Source: Acidobacteriota bacterium
GTDB lineage: Bacteria > Acidobacteriota > Terriglobia > Terriglobales > Acidobacteriaceae
Assembly (NCBI GenBank): GCA_021778815.1
Contig: JAJYBW010000002.1
Location: 1-25,825, forward strand
Direction: 5' to 3'
Length of the DNA stretch: 25,825 nucleotides
The notes below the pieces were generated by a model. The model was given only the letters and a program-made list of their open reading frames with translations. It ran no database searches and was not told where the DNA came from. Below, piece after piece: positions 1 through 6,779 of the stretch. Within the stretch, counting starts at the first letter, position 1. Each line of letters starts with the position of its first letter. Both the position numbers and the translations under genes were made by a program.

Positions 1-1080
1 GCTGTCTTGAAGATCTTGGAATGCGGTTTGCGTGTCCAGTTTGATCTGGTCCTGGACATTGGCGAGGTTGGCACGGCTGGCCCTGGAAAGTGCCTGCGCT
101 TGATGGATCTCCGCTCGTGTGCCGCCACCCTCATAAATCGGAATGGACAAATTGAGCGAGCCGCCCACCTGGTCGATGGCCACGGGCGGAATCAGCGTTC
201 CCGCGGCGTGCTGGCCGATGCCGCTCAGCGTCAAGGTGGGCCAACGCGCCCGCTTGGCATACTGCACCTGTTGCTCCGACACTTTCAATGTGGCCCTTGC
301 CTGCTGCAGCAGCGGCTGATTTTTCAGCGCCGCCGCAAGCCACGGTCCGATCGTGTCCGGCTGCGGACCAGTCGGTTGTAACGACGTGACGTCCTCCAAG
401 GTTCCTACGGGCTGGTGCGTCAGACGCTCCAACTGGTTCTTCGCCACCGTGACCGCATTGTTCGCCGCAATCAGGTCAGCCTTGGCCGCGTCCAATTGCG
501 CCTGCACTTCCTGCACCGAAATAATATCTCCGCTGCCAACCTGCAGGCTGGCTCGGGTCTGCTTGTCGATACTTTGCAGCAGGTCCATCTGCTGCTGCGC
601 TACGCGCTGGTTGGCTTCAGACTGCAAGATGCCAAAGTAGGCCTGCGTCACCTGCAGCGCGACCACTTGCTGCGCATACGCCAGGGCCGCTTCGCTGGCC
701 CGTATGCGGCTGTCCGACTGCTTCATCGCGGTAAACGCCTGCCCGTTGAAGATCGACTCGGTCAAGCTGGCGCTGAAGACGTCAGAATGATATCCCGTGG
801 AAATCGTTTGCGCGCCGAAGCCCGTGACACGGGCGGTATTCATACCTCCGCTGGCTCCAGCATTGATGTGCGGAAGAAGCGCCGCGCGTGCCAGCGGTCT
901 GCCGGCCAGATCGTGGTCCAACTGTGCCCGCGCCTGGGCGAGGACCGGTGAAGTCGAAGCCGCCTGTTTGTAGGCTGTCTGCAGGTTCTCCGCCGCAGAG
1001 GAGACCGTATGGAAGATCGCACACCCGAAGGCCGCGAGCATCGACATGGAGAGTGCAAGAGAACGACGTTTCAGCCCCAT
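1..1080 (-). CDS. TolC-family outer-membrane efflux protein (partial, 3' end outside window)
   Basis: The minus strand is open from an ATG at 1080 to the window edge, about 360 residues with no stop, so the C-terminus is missing. The protein starts with a basic and hydrophobic signal peptide (MGLKRRSLALSMSMLAAFG) and continues with long helical stretches rich in Gln, Ala and Asp. These include an AYKQAASTSPVLAQARAQ segment, typical of the first helix of the outer membrane efflux protein (OEP) repeat, an AYFGILQSEANQRVAQQQ segment, and a second repeat starting near LLQQARATLKVSEQQ. SIPIYEGGGTRAEIHQAQ matches the conserved 'P(I/L)(F/Y)xGG' strand of the family. TolC-type proteins form the outer-membrane and periplasmic tunnel of RND or type I exporters. 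A GAGGAG ribosome site lies about 12 bases before the ATG. It sits downstream of an ArsR gene on the same strand, so a regulator-controlled efflux operon is likely. The pump genes would lie to the left. The substrate cannot be told. Confidence 0.93.
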   Translation of the reverse strand, partial: MGLKRRSLALSMSMLAAFGCAIFHTVSSAAENLQTAYKQAASTSPVLAQARAQLDHDLAGRPLARAALLPHINAGASGGMNTARVTGFGAQTISTGYHSDVFSASLTESIFNGQAFTAMKQSDSRIRASEAALAYAQQVVALQVTQAYFGILQSEANQRVAQQQMDLLQSIDKQTRASLQVGSGDIISVQEVQAQLDAAKADLIAANNAVTVAKNQLERLTHQPVGTLEDVTSLQPTGPQPDTIGPWLAAALKNQPLLQQARATLKVSEQQVQYAKRARWPTLTLSGIGQHAAGTLIPPVAIDQVGGSLNLSIPIYEGGGTRAEIHQAQALSRASRANLANVQDQIKLDTQTAFQDLQDS

Positions 1081-1156
1081 GGCGCCTTGTTCTCTCCTCA
1101 GACCATCCGGGTTTCTTTTGACTGGAGCCATTTTCGTTTTACTCCACCGATATACA

Positions 1157-1312
1157 TCAATCTCTCGCGGCATCATCGGATAACCGTTGCGATACATGGG
1201 AATCGAGGACCGCGAGCCGCGCGGCAAAGAGGCGGCGGCTCGGCCAGGTGATCTCCTGATCGTTCAGTGTGGATATGCAATCGTGATTCAACACTTCTGC
1301 TCGCGCGGTCAT
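1157..1312 (-). CDS. Possible 51-residue ORF coupled to the ArsR gene
   Basis: The ATG overlaps the TGA stop of the upstream ArsR gene as ATGA, a usual sign of translational coupling. The ORF runs 51 codons (MTARAEVLNHDCISTLNDQE and onward) and ends 76 bases before the TolC start. I recognise no domain, and no signal peptide or membrane segment is visible. It may be a real small protein of the operon, the relic of a longer gene, or a chance ORF in the leader of tolC. Confidence 0.3.
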   Translation of the reverse strand: MTARAEVLNHDCISTLNDQEITWPSRRLFAARLAVLDSHVSQRLSDDAARD

Positions 1313-1602
1313 CTCGTTCTCTCCTTCAGAACCTGCGTCGCACAAGTGAAGAAATTGCAGACGCAAGGGGTAAGCAGCCGGTAATACACGGTGGTCCCTT
1401 CGCGCCTGTCCTCAACGATGCCGTGGGCGCGAAGCAACGCCAGGTGTTTCGAAACGGTCGACAGATCGCCGCCGACAAGGTCCCTCAGTTCCCCAACCGA
1501 GCACTCCCCGCGACTCAGCCGGTCCACAATCATCAGTCGGGATTCATGGGCAAGGGTCTTGAGCATCTTTGCCTGTTCCACGAAGGTGTAGCGTTTTTTC
1601 AT
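1309..1602 (-). CDS. ArsR-family winged-helix transcriptional regulator
   Basis: This is a 97-residue protein, the usual size for a single-domain ArsR/SmtB repressor. It begins with a short N-terminal helix (FVEQAKMLKTLAHESRLMIV), the typical 'ALxxxxRlxIL' entry. The helix-turn-helix follows (CSVGELRDLVGGDLSTVSKH), then LALLRAHGIVEDRREGTTVYYRL, the recognition helix and wing. The C-terminus carries a Cys-rich patch (CVCNFFTCATQVL) that could be a sensing site for metal or thiol, but the classical ELCVCDL metal box at the recognition helix is absent (GECSVGEL in its place). It lies upstream of the TolC-type gene on the same strand and probably represses that operon and itself. The ATG at 1602 is followed by a run of Lys codons. 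Confidence 0.9.
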   Translation of the reverse strand: MKKRYTFVEQAKMLKTLAHESRLMIVDRLSRGECSVGELRDLVGGDLSTVSKHLALLRAHGIVEDRREGTTVYYRLLTPCVCNFFTCATQVLKERTR

Positions 1603-1606
1603 GGGT

Positions 1607-1634
1607 CAACATTATTTCTTTATTGGCCATGTTG
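1607..1634. promoter_or_regulatory. Inverted repeat upstream of the ArsR gene, candidate operator
   Basis: CAACAT at 1607-1612 and ATGTTG at 1629-1634 form a 6-bp inverted repeat with a 16-base AT-rich centre, immediately upstream of the ArsR start codon. ArsR-type repressors usually bind imperfect palindromes at their own promoter. The arms are short, so this is only a candidate. Confidence 0.3.
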
Positions 1635-1693
1635 CCATGTAGGGATGCAAAATGCTGTGATCGCCGTCACGGGAGTTGCAAAGAATGCTTGGA

Positions 1694-2215
1694 TCATCGT
1701 CCGCCCCGTTGGAGGCGATGGGCACCTTTGGGCCGTTCCGCACCTTCGAGACAGTGTCTCGAAACCTGCCGCCTCAAACCGTTCGCCTTTCCCTCAGGGG
1801 CGAACTGCGCCAGATGATTTTCCAGCCGCCCTATCAGATCGATCCACGGCACATAATTACTGTGCTGACGGAAACGGGCGGCGATCGGTTTTCCAAAATC
1901 CGCGCTGTCGATGCGATCCGCATAGATCAGGCAACTGAAGAGTATCCGCGCGAGCAGGCCCCGCTGAAACGCCTGAATCACCTGGTCGCTGTTCTTCTCG
2001 CCCATGCGCTGGCATGCGTCCGTGAGTTCCAAAACCAACTCTGGATCAGCCAGCAATGCCTCGATGGGTTCTCGGACGACCGAATCCGCGTTGCTCCATG
2101 CTTCCGTGCGGTGCGTGTTGGCGTCGGTATTGTTCAGCATTCTGCTGAAATCGTCGCTCCCGTCCGACTTCACGCATTCCGGCGCTTCGAAGCACACATC
2201 TTCGGAATCGCACAT
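1694..2215 (-). pseudogene. Cas3 fragment (end of HD domain to start of helicase), CRISPR type I relic
   Basis: The minus strand encodes 173 residues with the segment LLARILFSCLIYADRIDSAD, which matches the conserved 'lfSCLvDADrxDTadF' block that follows the HD nuclease motifs of type I Cas3 proteins. After it come YVPWIDLIGRLENHLAQF and LRRQVSRHCLEGAERPKG. In Cas3 this last block comes just before the Walker A loop of the helicase ('TVPTGGGKT'). Here the frame breaks right after RPKG, and only a damaged Walker-like stretch (PPTGRT in another frame, near 1685-1705) is seen. The catalytic HD motifs upstream and the whole helicase downstream are missing, and no other cas gene or CRISPR array is in the window. 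Intact Cas3 proteins are about 700-900 residues. The assignment rests on remembered family patterns and has not been searched. Confidence 0.68.
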
Positions 2216-2220
2216 CCCGA

Positions 2221-2415
2221 TGTCCTGAAGGTCTCCAGAATTTCTGGATGGGACACGCGGATGAGAGCATGTCCGATCTCTACGACAAGATTAAAGAGGA
2301 TGTGGCGTTCCGTAGAGAGTGGGCAGAAAAGTGGGGTTTCGGCTTCACGCTTGCTTCGGCTGAACCGAATGTACCGAAAACAGAGGAAGAATACGAAGCG
2401 AAGAAAGTTGCGTAA
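2221..2415 (+). pseudogene. Tyrosine recombinase (integrase), C-terminal remnant
   Basis: An open frame reads PEGLQNFWMGHADESMSDLY and continues DKIKEDVAFRREWAEKWGFG to a TAA at 2413-2415. FWMGHADESM is the 'LGH' box of tyrosine recombinases, and the Tyr of SDLYDKIKED sits where the catalytic tyrosine is expected (about 11 residues after the LGH His). The tail resembles those of acidobacterial phage-type integrases. Everything upstream (core-binding domain, RKHR motifs before the LGH box) is absent, because the sequence runs into the opposite-strand Cas3 fragment. It cannot be active. It marks an old integration or deletion event. Confidence 0.6.
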
Positions 2416-2434
2416 GTATCTTTAAATTGTGTGA

Positions 2435-2448
2435 GAAAGAATGGTCGG
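2435..2448 (+). repeat. 14-bp direct repeat GAAAGAATGGTCGG, copy 1 (possible old attachment site)
   Basis: The 14 bases match exactly the sequence at 20725-20738, which spans the 3' end (CCA) of the tRNA-Pro gene. This copy lies 20 bases after the stop of the integrase remnant, a usual position for a tRNA-derived att site. The similarity beyond 14 bases is weak (a gapped TTTAGAACCTCT against TTTGAACCTCC). A 14-base match can arise by chance in a window this size. Confidence 0.3.
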
Positions 2449-2570
2449 CCCTAGTGGAAGATTTTAGAACCTCTCGTGCACTCGATGGCGAGAATATCGA
2501 CATTTACTTTACCGCTTCCGGGGATTCTTTTCACCGGTGAAACTTTCGATGATATTCCGCTTAGACAACC

Positions 2571-2908
2571 GGCCAATCTAATTGCCGCATCGTCCTCGCA
2601 CTCAGCTTCCCGACCCTGGAAGACTGAAGTTGCAGCCGATCATTCAGCCACGCCATCGATTCCGGAGTAAGATCCATAGCCGGTTTTTGCATGTAAGCAG
2701 TCCTGGGATTAGATTCTCGCCAGCGAGCTTGCGCCTCTTGGTGGACGCCAAGGAGAGCGCCCCCAATTCGTTCATCATTTGATTAAGCGACACGCCGTCG
2801 TCGAGTCGCCCTCCCAATGAACTCCGCGTCCTCCACTCTTATGTAATGAGGCCACGACTTCTTCCAATTGCCTCTATTGAAGCCTCCGTTGAACTGTCGC
2901 AAGAATAT
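2571..2908 (-). pseudogene. Decayed unknown ORF with two compensating frame breaks
   Basis: The stretch 2416-2982 has no intact gene. On the minus strand, protein-like sequence can be followed by changing frame twice. It reads FNRGNWKKSWPHYIRVEDAE in one frame, then GGRLDDGVSLNQMMNELGAL and STKRRKLAGE in another, then NPRTAYMQKPAMDLTPESMA and WLNDRLQLQSSRVGKLSART back in the first, ending at a stop at 2571-2573. No start codon is evident, since the frame is closed by a stop at 2909-2911. I do not recognise the family. It looks like a dead gene of the same degraded island, but a chance assembly cannot be ruled out. The remaining bases of this stretch (2449-2570 and 2909-2982) hold nothing I can name. 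Confidence 0.28.
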
Positions 2909-2982
2909 TCAATCGGGTGTTCCGAAAGACAGCGAACGGTGCCTAATAGACTAACCGCAAACAAACCTCGGGTCAGCGCGAA

Positions 2983-3308
2983 ATGTTAGAAATTTTGAAG
3001 GAGATAGGATACGTCGCATTAGCTATATTCGGAGCAAGTTGGATAGTGGTTTGGATCAATGTCTTCGCCAGAGCTATGTTAGTCCAGTGGTTGAATAAGC
3101 GAGAAAAAAACAAGCCCACGAAGAGGCGGTCGATAGAGTTCTGCAAGACCATTTTTCCCAAGATGAAATTGACTGGATTGTCCGCGATGGAAAGAGAAAG
3201 CAAACCGGTGGGATTCTGGCCGCCTTTGCTTCGATCACCGCTAAGCATGTGAACAAGTGGGATGAATGGGCCGAACGTGATGTGGACTACTATACTGGAT
3301 CGTTTTAG
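2983..3308 (+). CDS. Small one-pass membrane protein, frame broken (or shifted) at an A7 run
   Basis: Frame 1 begins MLEILKEIGYVALAIFGASW and has one hydrophobic helix (residues about 8-26), followed by a charged cytoplasmic-like part LNKREK. At 3104-3110 there are seven A's. If the reading moves back one base there, it continues QAHEEAVDRVLQDHFSQDEI and then DWIVRDGKRKQTGGILAAFA to a TAG at 3306-3308, a hydrophilic protein-like sequence of about 108 residues in total. Without the shift it ends at 3252 in an unlikely Pro/Arg-rich tail. In frame 1 the site reads A-AAA-AAC (3105-3111), a textbook -1 slippery heptamer. A plain one-base loss or a sequencing error in the A run is equally possible. 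I see no clear ribosome site, and the family is unknown. Confidence 0.4.
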
Positions 3309-3356
3309 ACTTTGCTCCCAAGGAGTACCCGGAGACATTTCCCCGGATATTTACGC

Positions 3357-4030
3357 ATGGCGCTCAAGAAATCTGAATACACCTCGCTCTGGGCCAGTTG
3401 CGATGAACTTCGCGGCGGCATGGATGCCAGCCAGTACAAGGAGGGCGTCCTCGTCCTACTTTTCATCAAGTACGTCAGCGACAAATATGTCGACATCCGG
3501 TTTGCCCCCGTCACCATGCCTCCGGGTCGTCCTTCCGAGACATGGTCGCGCTCAAGGGCAATCCCGACATCGGCGGTCAGATCAACAAGAAGATCATCGC
3601 CACGCTGTAGAAAGCCAACAATCTCTCTGATTTCCCAGATTTCAACGAAGCCGCCAAACTCGGCAGCGGCAAGGAGATGGTGGATCGACTCACCAACATG
3701 GTCGCAATCTTTGACAATCCGGCGCTCGACTTCTCCAAGAACCGTGCCGATGGCGACGACATCCTTGGCGATGCCTACGAGTACCTGATGCGGCACTTCG
3801 CCACGGAGATCGATCGCAAGGGCCAGTTCTTCTATACCCCGGCAGAGGTCAGCCGCATCATGGCTCAGATTCTCGGCATCCGAACTGCTCGGGTTACCTC
3901 TTACACCACGGTGTATGACCCGACCTGCGGTTCGGGATCGCTTCTGCTCAAAGTGGCCGATGAGGCGACGGCCACGCCCACCCTCTGCGGGCAGGAGAAG
4001 GATGCTGCGACCAGCGCCTGGCCCGCATGA
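3357..4030 (+). pseudogene. hsdM: Type I restriction-modification DNA methyltransferase subunit HsdM, decayed
   Basis: The start encodes MALKKSEYTSLWASCDELRG and then MDASQYKEGVLVLLFIKYVS, the conserved N-terminus of HsdM N6-adenine methyltransferases. A frameshift near 3525 moves the sequence to RDMVALKGNPDIGGQINKK. An in-frame TAG follows at 3608-3610, where KAN should continue after ATL. Beyond it the frame reads NNLSDFPDFNEAAKLGSGKE, then ALDFSKNRADGDDILGDAYE, GQFFYTPAEVSRIMAQIL and YDPTCGSGSLLLKVADEA. The last is SAM-binding motif I. After GQEKDAATS one more base is lost (SAWPA-stop against the expected LARMN), and homology ends soon after. The catalytic NPPF motif and the whole C-terminal half are missing. 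HsdM works with HsdS and HsdR, and neither is present. There are three independent lesions plus a truncation, so the gene is dead. Confidence 0.9.
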
Positions 4031-4090
4031 ATATCGACGGTATACGGATCGAAAGATTGATGCCACTCTTTGACCTGATCATCATCTAGA

Positions 4091-4180
4091 CATGTGATTC
4101 TCCCTCTCGAGAATTTCTGGCGAAGCGGATGGCGTTTCCGGCGGAGCAAAATTATACAGCAACGGCACTTTATTGGTCCA
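4091..4180 (-). promoter_or_regulatory. Orphan minus-strand promoter and start region without its gene
   Basis: On the minus strand a TATAAT box (4151-4156) has a TGGACC -35-like element 18 bases upstream. Downstream come a GAGAGGGAG ribosome site and an ATG at 4091-4093, but the frame stops after three codons (Met-Ser-Arg). It looks like the leader of a gene whose body was lost at the junction with the hsdM relic near 4085. The 240 bases between this point and 4330 hold no other gene I can support. Confidence 0.3.
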
Positions 4181-4329
4181 CATCGTCAGCGTTTTTCCTG
4201 CGCTCTTCGCAGCAGCCGTGGCGAGCCTTTTTTCCTCTGGAGACCGGCGATACGCCCTTCTCACTCCGTCATCGCAGGTGCCACAGCAGCCTATTTTCCG
4301 GGGATTTCTTGGACGCGAGATGCACCAAC

Positions 4330-5469
4330 CTATTTCCCGACCATTCCGGTGGCCGATTGATGTGCGTGTTGCAGATGCAGCACGTGTGGGATGGGGGGGG
4401 CGAATTCCCATGGCTCTTTTGCCGTAACGCCAAAGATAAATACCTGGCCCGGCCTATATCTCTGCCGGACTTCGAAATTTTCAAACGCCACACCGCCTGG
4501 AACTGGGTCGCGAGAGGCCCAATAGACACGCCGGCCATTCACCCTAACACGAAGATCCGGTTCGATGTCGTCCGCTGGAACCCTCCAATACTGTGTGAGC
4601 TTGGGAAGAAGGTAGCGCCAGTGCCCCGCTGCTGCGGTATCTAGAACCTTAGACGGGGATGATTCATTCGAAGTGCAAAGAGCGATGGCATCGCCATCGG
4701 AAGTCTGCAACATTTCATCCAGCGGGTAATTTTCATGTTCGATGAACGCGTCACCAGCGTAGGACGCGTAAAGCTTGCGACTGTCTACAACGCGGTCCTT
4801 GAGCCAGAGCCAGCGTAATCTCTCGTAATTTCCCATTGTTGCGGTCACCGTTAACTCTTCCACGGCCGGGCTGTCGTTATATTGGTACACTGCCAAACGA
4901 AGCTCATTGGGGTGGTCGCTGTCTATCGATGCCATCAGATATACGTGCGCGCCATTTGCCGCAAACCGCTCTACGTCGATCTGCACGGTGAGCCTTTCTA
5001 TTGGAGAGACACGGCTTGAGAAAGCGTGCAGGTTGCCGCGGAACCCATCAACCGAAGCTGTTTTAACAAGGTCTACCCACAACCGTTTGCCGCGAGACCC
5101 CGGATCCATAAGGCTTGGCTCCAACTCACTGAATGCCTGTCGGCTGGCGCGGCTACCAGCGCCAAACACCACAGGTTCAATCGCGATGAAATTCAGGAGA
5201 TCGGGTTTGCCGGTCTTCGCAGAAATCACGCCTACGCGGATGAGTCCGCGAGGCCCCGGCAATCCTCCTGGAGAGGGTATGCCAAAAACAATGCCATCCT
5301 TACGGCCCCAGATCAGCGGGTCACCCCGTTTATGAGGTCGAATCCACTCCGAATCTATATGACTTGTAACTTGGCCATACGCGCTGTGAGGCTCCAAAGC
5401 CGCGGATAGCAGGAACACCGCCGCGAGGAACAGGAGGCTCGCCGCCATCGAAAATCGGGCAATCGACAT
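4330..5469 (-). CDS. Secreted protein of unknown function in the sugar locus
   Basis: This 379-residue protein has a clear N-terminal signal peptide (MSIARFSMAASLLFLAAVFL, cleavage probably near SAYG-Q). The mature part is rich in beta-type sequence, with blocks such as WGRKDGIVFGIPSPGGLPGP, LLNFIAIEPVV, LWVDLVKTASVDGF and NYERLRWLWLKDRVVD. I do not recognise a catalytic motif. It has the look of a periplasmic or exported carbohydrate-binding or processing protein. It diverges from the LacI-type regulator gene, and a LacI-like palindrome lies about 70 bases upstream of its start, so it is probably part of the same sugar response. The last 20 or so codons follow a run of eight G's on the plus strand (4393-4400) and are rich in His and Gln. 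The true C-terminus may differ if that run has gained or lost a base. Confidence 0.8.
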   Translation of the reverse strand: MSIARFSMAASLLFLAAVFLLSAALEPHSAYGQVTSHIDSEWIRPHKRGDPLIWGRKDGIVFGIPSPGGLPGPRGLIRVGVISAKTGKPDLLNFIAIEPVVFGAGSRASRQAFSELEPSLMDPGSRGKRLWVDLVKTASVDGFRGNLHAFSSRVSPIERLTVQIDVERFAANGAHVYLMASIDSDHPNELRLAVYQYNDSPAVEELTVTATMGNYERLRWLWLKDRVVDSRKLYASYAGDAFIEHENYPLDEMLQTSDGDAIALCTSNESSPSKVLDTAAAGHWRYLLPKLTQYWRVPADDIEPDLRVRVNGRRVYWASRDPVPGGVAFENFEVRQRYRPGQVFIFGVTAKEPWEFAPPIPHVLHLQHAHQSATGMVGK

Positions 5470-5768
5470 ATGAGTCTCTTCGGATGATTGGCAGAATTTT
5501 AAAAACTTTGCTTGGAGTATTTAAACGGATCAACGATTTAATCGTTTAAAATACTGTACACCACAAATCAGATCGACGTAGGCATTGCTAAATCATGCGA
5601 GCGAATTGAGATAAAAAACAGGCATTTGCCAAAGTTGAGGACAGATTATTCGCCGCTTGAAGTGATTGCGGCGTGAGATCAAAGTGCTCAGGCGGCTGTA
5701 AGATGAATCAGATTTCCTGCTCTAATCGCGCCTCTGGTTGTTTGTGAGGCCTGGGGGTTCACCCATCC
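5470..5768. other. Divergent intergenic region between the secreted protein and the LacI-type regulator
   Basis: These 299 bases hold no ORF I would call. They contain the AT-rich inverted repeat described at 5517-5554. No convincing -35/-10 pair stands out. The regulator start at 5769 lacks a strong ribosome site (GGGGG about 15 bases upstream). Confidence 0.6.
5517..5554. promoter_or_regulatory. LacI-type operator (inverted repeat), site 1
   Basis: Bases 5537-5550 read TTTAATCGTTTAAA, a palindrome centred on CG with one mismatched pair. Further out, GTATTTAAACG (5517-5527) pairs with CGTTTAAAATAC (5543-5554) as a larger inverted repeat. LacI-family proteins bind palindromes with a central CG. 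The same core appears as a perfect 12-bp palindrome before the receptor gene (7036-7047). The shared motif next to a LacI-type gene makes an operator likely. Confidence 0.65.
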
Positions 5769-6779
5769 ATGCCTTCTATCGTGGAAGTAGCAAAACGCGC
5801 TGGAGTATCGATCGCCACGGTTTCGAACGTGATCAGGGGAACCAAGCGTGTCAGCCCCGCTTTACAGGAGCGCGTTCAATTGGCCATTCGGGACTTGGAC
5901 TATTATCCGAATGAATTGGCGCGCAGTCTGAAGGTAAAGCAGACGCGAATGCTCGTCATGGTGCTCCCGGACATCACCAATCCTTTTTTCCCTGAGATCA
6001 TTCGGGGTGCTGAAGATTGCGCTTTTCAACGCGGCTATTTCTTGATGACGGCGAACACAGATGAGCAAATCGGGCGTGAGCGCAGAATCGTTTCGGCGCT
6101 CCGTTCCTATCGAGTCGATGGAATTCTGCTGGCTTCCGCGCCGGGAAAAGATATCAGCCATATTGAAAGCGTCCTACGGGCTGGATTATCAATCGTCTGC
6201 CTGGATAGAACTGTTTCCGGAATCGAGACCGACGCGGTGTTGTTGGACAACGTTCGGGGGGCACAAGAATGCGTGCGCCATCTGATCCAGGCCGGCTATC
6301 GTCGAATTGCAATCATCACCGGACCGTTAAAATTGCTGACCGGGCGCGAGCGCCTGCGCGGCTATGGGGACGCACTTCGAGAGGCAGACATAGAGCCTGA
6401 CCCCGCGTTGATTTTCGAGGGAGATTTCCGTGAAGACTCCGGCTATCGTTTGAGCAAAGAAATGCTGCGAAGACGCCGCAAGCCTTCCGCAATATTTGTT
6501 TGTAACGGCGTTATGACACTCGGCGTGTTGAAGGCGTTGGAAGAGACTGGCATGCTATGCCCGAATGATATTGCCTTGGCGACATTTGACGATTTGATGC
6601 TCGACCATTCTTTTCATCCCCACTTGACTACTGTCGTACAACCCAGTTATGAGATCGGCGCCCGTGCGGCGACCATCCTGATAGACCGTATCGAAGGCAA
6701 ATTGCCGAAGGAACCTCTCGTGGTGCGAATCGCGCCAACGCTTATCGTCCGCGAGTCTACAAGACCACGAAGGCCGTAG
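5769..6779 (+). CDS. LacI/GalR-family transcriptional regulator of the sugar locus
   Basis: This 336-residue protein has the usual length and layout. An N-terminal helix-turn-helix (IVEVAKRAGVSIATVSNVIR, residues about 4-23) is followed by the hinge helix (NELARSLKVKQT) and a periplasmic-binding-protein-like sensor domain. The sensor domain includes LVMVLPDITNPFFPEIIRGA, RVDGILLASAP, LDNVRGAQECVRHLI, IAIITGP, GRERLRGYGDAL, AIFVCNGVMTLGVLKALE and ALATFDDLMLDHSFHP. Such proteins repress sugar genes until a sugar or sugar phosphate binds. It sits between the two genes that carry LacI-like palindromes and precedes the receptor, isomerase and kinase genes, so it is most likely their local regulator. 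The effector is unknown. Confidence 0.95.
   Translation: MPSIVEVAKRAGVSIATVSNVIRGTKRVSPALQERVQLAIRDLDYYPNELARSLKVKQTRMLVMVLPDITNPFFPEIIRGAEDCAFQRGYFLMTANTDEQIGRERRIVSALRSYRVDGILLASAPGKDISHIESVLRAGLSIVCLDRTVSGIETDAVLLDNVRGAQECVRHLIQAGYRRIAIITGPLKLLTGRERLRGYGDALREADIEPDPALIFEGDFREDSGYRLSKEMLRRRRKPSAIFVCNGVMTLGVLKALEETGMLCPNDIALATFDDLMLDHSFHPHLTTVVQPSYEIGARAATILIDRIEGKLPKEPLVVRIAPTLIVRESTRPRRP

Noticed and set aside
353..951. Plus-strand ORFs over the left end
   Set aside because: They lie opposite a clear TolC-type gene on the minus strand, and their sequences are Arg/Leu/Cys-rich with no domain.
1676..2425. 249-residue plus-strand ORF
   Set aside because: It is antisense to the Cas3 fragment, and its 3' part is the wrong frame of the integrase remnant. 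The composition is not protein-like.
3305..4066. 253-residue minus-strand ORF
   Set aside because: It is the antisense of the hsdM relic, whose family blocks are unmistakable on the plus strand.
4082..4411. 109-residue minus-strand ORF ending MSR
   Set aside because: It overlaps the 3' end of the secreted-protein gene in another frame and has no recognisable feature. Only its last part was kept, as a possible promoter and leader.
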